Source: Halocalculus aciditolerans (GTDB taxonomy: Archaea > Halobacteriota > Halobacteria > Halobacteriales > Halobacteriaceae). Taken from it: a stretch of DNA of 64,000 nucleotides. The notes under the pieces were generated by a model. The model did not search any database. It was not told the origin of the DNA and saw only the letters and a list, made by a program, of their open reading frames with translations. Both the position numbers and the translations under genes were made by a program. The stretch is from assembly GCF_014647475.1 (NCBI RefSeq), contig NZ_BMPG01000001.1, forward strand, positions 558,001 to 622,000, in the 5' to 3' direction. Within the stretch, counting starts at the first letter, position 1. Every line of letters begins with the position of its first letter. Positions 61,328 through 64,000 of the stretch are shown here, in pieces.

Positions 61328-62818
61328 ATGAGCTGGAAGGAGACGGCTGGCCCGGTCCTCACCCGCATGCCGACAGTGCGTCGGCCGGACGGTCACGTGC
61401 CGTTCAAGCGGAAGCTCATGTGGACCGGGATCGTTCTCCTGCTGTATTTCTTCCTGACGAACGTCTTCCTCTGGGGCCTCCAGGGCGACGGGAGCGACCT
61501 GTTCGGACAGTTCCGAGCGCTCCTCGCCGGCGGTCAGGGGACGGTCCTCCAGCTCGGTATCGGACCAATCGTCACGGCGAGCATCGTCCTGCAGCTTCTG
61601 GGCGGTGCGAACCTCCTCGGTTTGGACACGAACGACCCCCGTGACCAGCAGATCTACCAGGGCCTCCAGAAGTTCCTGGTGCTCGTGATGATCTGCCTGA
61701 CGGGGATTCCGATGGTGTTCCTCGGGAACTTCCTCCCGGCGAGCCCGCAGCTCGCGAGCAGCCTCGGCATCGGGATCTTCGGCGTACAGGTCATCCTGTT
61801 CGCGCAGATCTTCGTCGGCGGCGTGCTCATCCTCCTCTTGGACGAAATCGTCTCCAAGTGGGGTGTCGGGTCCGGTATCGGCCTGTTCATCATCGCCGGT
61901 GTCAGCCAGAGCCTCATGGGCGGGCTGTTCTACTGGGGCGGTGAGAGCGGGTCGATGGGCGTGATTCCGTTCTGGATCAACGTCATCCTCGGGAACGTGC
62001 AGGACGTGCCGGCGCTCTTCTCCGGCCAGGGGATTAACTTCCTCCTGTTCAACTCGAACGGCGGCCTGCTCGCCATCGTCACGACGGTCCTCATCTTCGC
62101 GGTCGTCGTGTACGCGGAGTCCGTCCGCGTCGAGATCCCGCTCAGTCACGCTCGCGTGAAGGGCGCACGTGGTCGGTTCCCCGTGAAGCTCATCTACGCG
62201 AGCGTCCTGCCGATGATCCTCGTTCGGGCGCTCCAGGCGAACATCCAGTTCCTCGGTCGCATCCTCTACAGCCAGCTCGGCGATTCGGGGATGCCGGACT
62301 GGCTGGGCGTCTACACGCAGGGCTCCGGCGGGTTCTCGCCCGTCGACGGCGTGTTCTACTATCTCGCGCCGATTCACAGCCCCGGGGACTGGATGTGGTT
62401 CGTGCAGGGCGTCTCCCAGGAGCCGTGGCAGATTCTGCTCCGCGTCTTCTTCGACTTGCTGTTCATGGTCGTCGGCGGCGCGATATTCGCCGTCTTCTGG
62501 GTGGAGACTGCGGACATGGGTCCGGAGTCGACCGCCCAGCAGATTCAGAATTCGGGGATGCAGATTCCCGGGTTCCGGCAGAACGTCGGCGTCGTGGAGA
62601 AGGTGATGGAGCGGTACATCCCGCAGGTCACCGTCATCGGTGGCGCGCTCGTCGGGCTGCTCGCCGTCGCGGCGAACATGCTCGGGACGATCGGGAACGT
62701 CTCCGGGACGGGGCTCCTGCTTACCGTCTCCATCACGTACAAGCTCTACGAGGAGATCGCGGAAGAACAGCTCATGAACATGCATCCGATGATGCGCCAG
62801 ATGTTCGGCAACGAGTAG
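61328..62818 (+). CDS. secY: Protein translocase subunit SecY
   Basis: 496 residues with about ten membrane helices forming the Sec61-type channel. The plug region follows helix 1; GIGPIVTASIVLQLLGGANL is helix 2, and VYAESVRVEIPLSHARVKGA is a conserved cytoplasmic loop between helices 5 and 6. The long extracytoplasmic insertion (GVYTQGSGGFSPVDG) is usual for haloarchaea. Last gene of the ribosomal operon, as in most archaea. Confidence 0.97.
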   Translation: MSWKETAGPVLTRMPTVRRPDGHVPFKRKLMWTGIVLLLYFFLTNVFLWGLQGDGSDLFGQFRALLAGGQGTVLQLGIGPIVTASIVLQLLGGANLLGLDTNDPRDQQIYQGLQKFLVLVMICLTGIPMVFLGNFLPASPQLASSLGIGIFGVQVILFAQIFVGGVLILLLDEIVSKWGVGSGIGLFIIAGVSQSLMGGLFYWGGESGSMGVIPFWINVILGNVQDVPALFSGQGINFLLFNSNGGLLAIVTTVLIFAVVVYAESVRVEIPLSHARVKGARGRFPVKLIYASVLPMILVRALQANIQFLGRILYSQLGDSGMPDWLGVYTQGSGGFSPVDGVFYYLAPIHSPGDWMWFVQGVSQEPWQILLRVFFDLLFMVVGGAIFAVFWVETADMGPESTAQQIQNSGMQIPGFRQNVGVVEKVMERYIPQVTVIGGALVGLLAVAANMLGTIGNVSGTGLLLTVSITYKLYEEIAEEQLMNMHPMMRQMFGNE

Positions 62819-62967
62819 CCGAACGGGTCTGACGCACTCTCGGATTCTCTCCGTTCTCACGCCGCCTAGCCGTCGGCTCGCGCGTCGTGGAGCCGGCCTG
62901 TGTGGTGTGGTTTCAGTGTGCCCTCGGGGTCGAAACCGACTTTTACGAGGGTCGTGTGGGAGTGGGT

Positions 62968-63003
62968 ATGCAAGTACGGAGGGACCGTCGATGCGTGTCG
63001 TAA
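62968..63003 (+). other. Possible 11-codon leader ORF overlapping the trkA start
   Basis: ATG at 62968 (MQVRRDRRCVS) is 22-29 nt after a TTTTAC TATA-like tract, where a leaderless transcript would begin. It ends inside trkA. It also contains the GGAGGG that would serve as ribosome site for the trkA ATG at 62991. Confidence 0.3.
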
Positions 63004-64000
63004 TCGTCGGTGCCGGCGAAGTCGGGTCGAGCATCGCGGCCGACCTGAGTGACGCGCACGACGTGGTCGTCATCGACGTCGACTCCGAGCGCGTAGAGGC
63101 GTTGACGTACAACGTCGACGTGCTGCCGGTGGAGGGCGACGGGACGGACCCGGCCGTGCTCGAGGAAGCGTCCGTGGACGCGGCAGATATGGTTATCGCG
63201 TCGACGGACGACGACGAGACGAATCTGGCGGTGTGCGGGACGGCGGCGACGCTCGGCGACCCGTTCACTATCGCGCGCGTGCAGAAGACGACGTACCTCC
63301 AGACGTGGCGGCGGGCGCAGGGCGCGTTCAGCGTGGACTTCATGGTGTGTACGGACCTGTTGACCGCGCAGTCGGTGGTGCGGGTCATCGGGTTCCCGAC
63401 GGCGACGGACGTCGACCCGTTCGCGGGCGGGCGCGTGCAGATGGCGGAGTTCGAAGTCCCCGAGGACAGTCCGATTGCGGGGCAGACGGTGCAGGAGGCA
63501 GACCGGTTCGAGTCGCTGACGTTCGCGGCGGTGATTCGGGACGGCGAGACGCACGTGCCGCGCGGGGAGACGGTGTTGACGGCGAACAGCCGCGTGCTCG
63601 TCATCGGGACGCCGCAGAGCGTGGAGGCGTTCGCGGCGGCGATTACGCCGGAGCGCGCGGTCGGGAACGCAGAGGACGTGCTCATCGTCGGCGGGAGCCA
63701 GCAGGGCTTCCTCATCGCGAAGCTCCTCGGAGAGCGCGGGTTCAGCCCGCGGCTCATCGAGCGGGACGAGGCGCGCGCTCGCGACCTCGCGGAGCGCCTA
63801 CCGGAGACGACGGTGATGGCGCACGACGCGACGGACGCAGAGTTCTTAGAGCGCGAGCACGTCGGCGAGTCGGACGTCGTCATCTCCTGTCTCGACAGCG
63901 ACGAGAAGACGCTGCTCGCGTCCCTCCTGGTGAAGCGGCTGGGGGCGGCGCGGTCGGTGGCGGTCGTGGACTCCGCGGAGTACGTCGACCTCTTCGAGAC
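62991..64000 (+). CDS. trkA: Trk-type potassium uptake regulator TrkA (3' end beyond the window)
   Basis: At least 336 residues, cut by the window end. Two RCK modules: the first begins MRVVIVGAGEVGSSIAADLS (NAD-binding GxGxxG, acidic end VVVIDVDSE), followed by a TrkA-C domain (MAEFEVPEDSPIAGQTVQEA); the second Rossmann fold starts near residue 230 (DVLIVGGSQQGFLIAKLLGE). It gates a TrkH-type K+ transporter, important for salt-in haloarchaea. The ATG with GGAGGG about 8 nt upstream supports this start. Confidence 0.9.
   Translation, partial: MRVVIVGAGEVGSSIAADLSDAHDVVVIDVDSERVEALTYNVDVLPVEGDGTDPAVLEEASVDAADMVIASTDDDETNLAVCGTAATLGDPFTIARVQKTTYLQTWRRAQGAFSVDFMVCTDLLTAQSVVRVIGFPTATDVDPFAGGRVQMAEFEVPEDSPIAGQTVQEADRFESLTFAAVIRDGETHVPRGETVLTANSRVLVIGTPQSVEAFAAAITPERAVGNAEDVLIVGGSQQGFLIAKLLGERGFSPRLIERDEARARDLAERLPETTVMAHDATDAEFLEREHVGESDVVISCLDSDEKTLLASLLVKRLGAARSVAVVDSAEYVDLFE

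Noticed and set aside
61241-63883. Minus-strand 880-codon frame across secY and trkA
   Set aside because: Shadow of two unmistakable genes; composition is low-complexity His/Glu/Arg with no motif.

Overview
The window is high-GC chromosomal DNA from a haloarchaeon (class Halobacteria, Euryarchaeota). Supporting signs are the very acidic predicted proteins, the archaeal S10/spc ribosomal protein order with L32e, L19e, S4e and the RNase P subunit, and haloarchaeal genes such as CdcH, RadB, a Bat-type HTH regulator, MptA and a fused AhbA/AhbB siroheme decarboxylase. Many genes have a T-rich TATA-like tract 24-32 nt before the start codon, as expected for leaderless transcripts. I do not assign a genus.

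Layout. 0.1-10.6 kb holds metabolic and regulatory genes: HIT hydrolase, aldehyde dehydrogenase, radical-SAM tRNA methylthiotransferase, AI-2E-type permease, DeoC, ribose-1,5-bisphosphate isomerase, DUF63, a thioredoxin-fold/DUF255 protein and a TrmB regulator. 10.6-20.2 kb holds a repeat-rich spacer, MptA, NAD kinase, an acidic KaiC-like ATPase, flavin reductase, tRNA-Leu(TAA) preceded by tRNA-like inverted repeats, ferredoxin, cyclophilin, a TrpD paralogue and siroheme decarboxylase. 20.3-23.4 kb is a visibly AT-richer island abutting the 3' end of tRNA-Ile(GAT). It carries an unrecognised minus-strand cassette of small soluble and membrane proteins.

23.6-37.2 kb holds FxsA, a trpD-F-E-G operon with 4-bp overlaps, tRNA-Val(GAC) followed by a tRNA-like hairpin, an HpcH aldolase, a Lpd-like flavoprotein, a CBS/HPF-like fusion, RadB, an RNase H-fold protein and CdcH. 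37.4-48.4 kb holds a large PAS/GAF/Bat-HTH regulator, S8e, PyrF, a HAD phosphatase, a GTPBP1-like GTPase, Mch, a thiamine-binding protein and tRNA-Gly(GCC). 48.5-62.8 kb is one long, tightly packed operon: SPOUT methyltransferase, then L3 through L15, then SecY. The right edge cuts a TrkA-type K+ uptake regulator.

The most interesting observations are (i) structured repeats downstream of two tRNA genes that copy the tRNA 3' end and share an inner hairpin with a compensatory base change; (ii) the unrecognised membrane-protein cassette in the low-GC island; and (iii) three very small zinc-ribbon proteins, two of them converging on metabolic genes through a CTAG stop-stop overlap.
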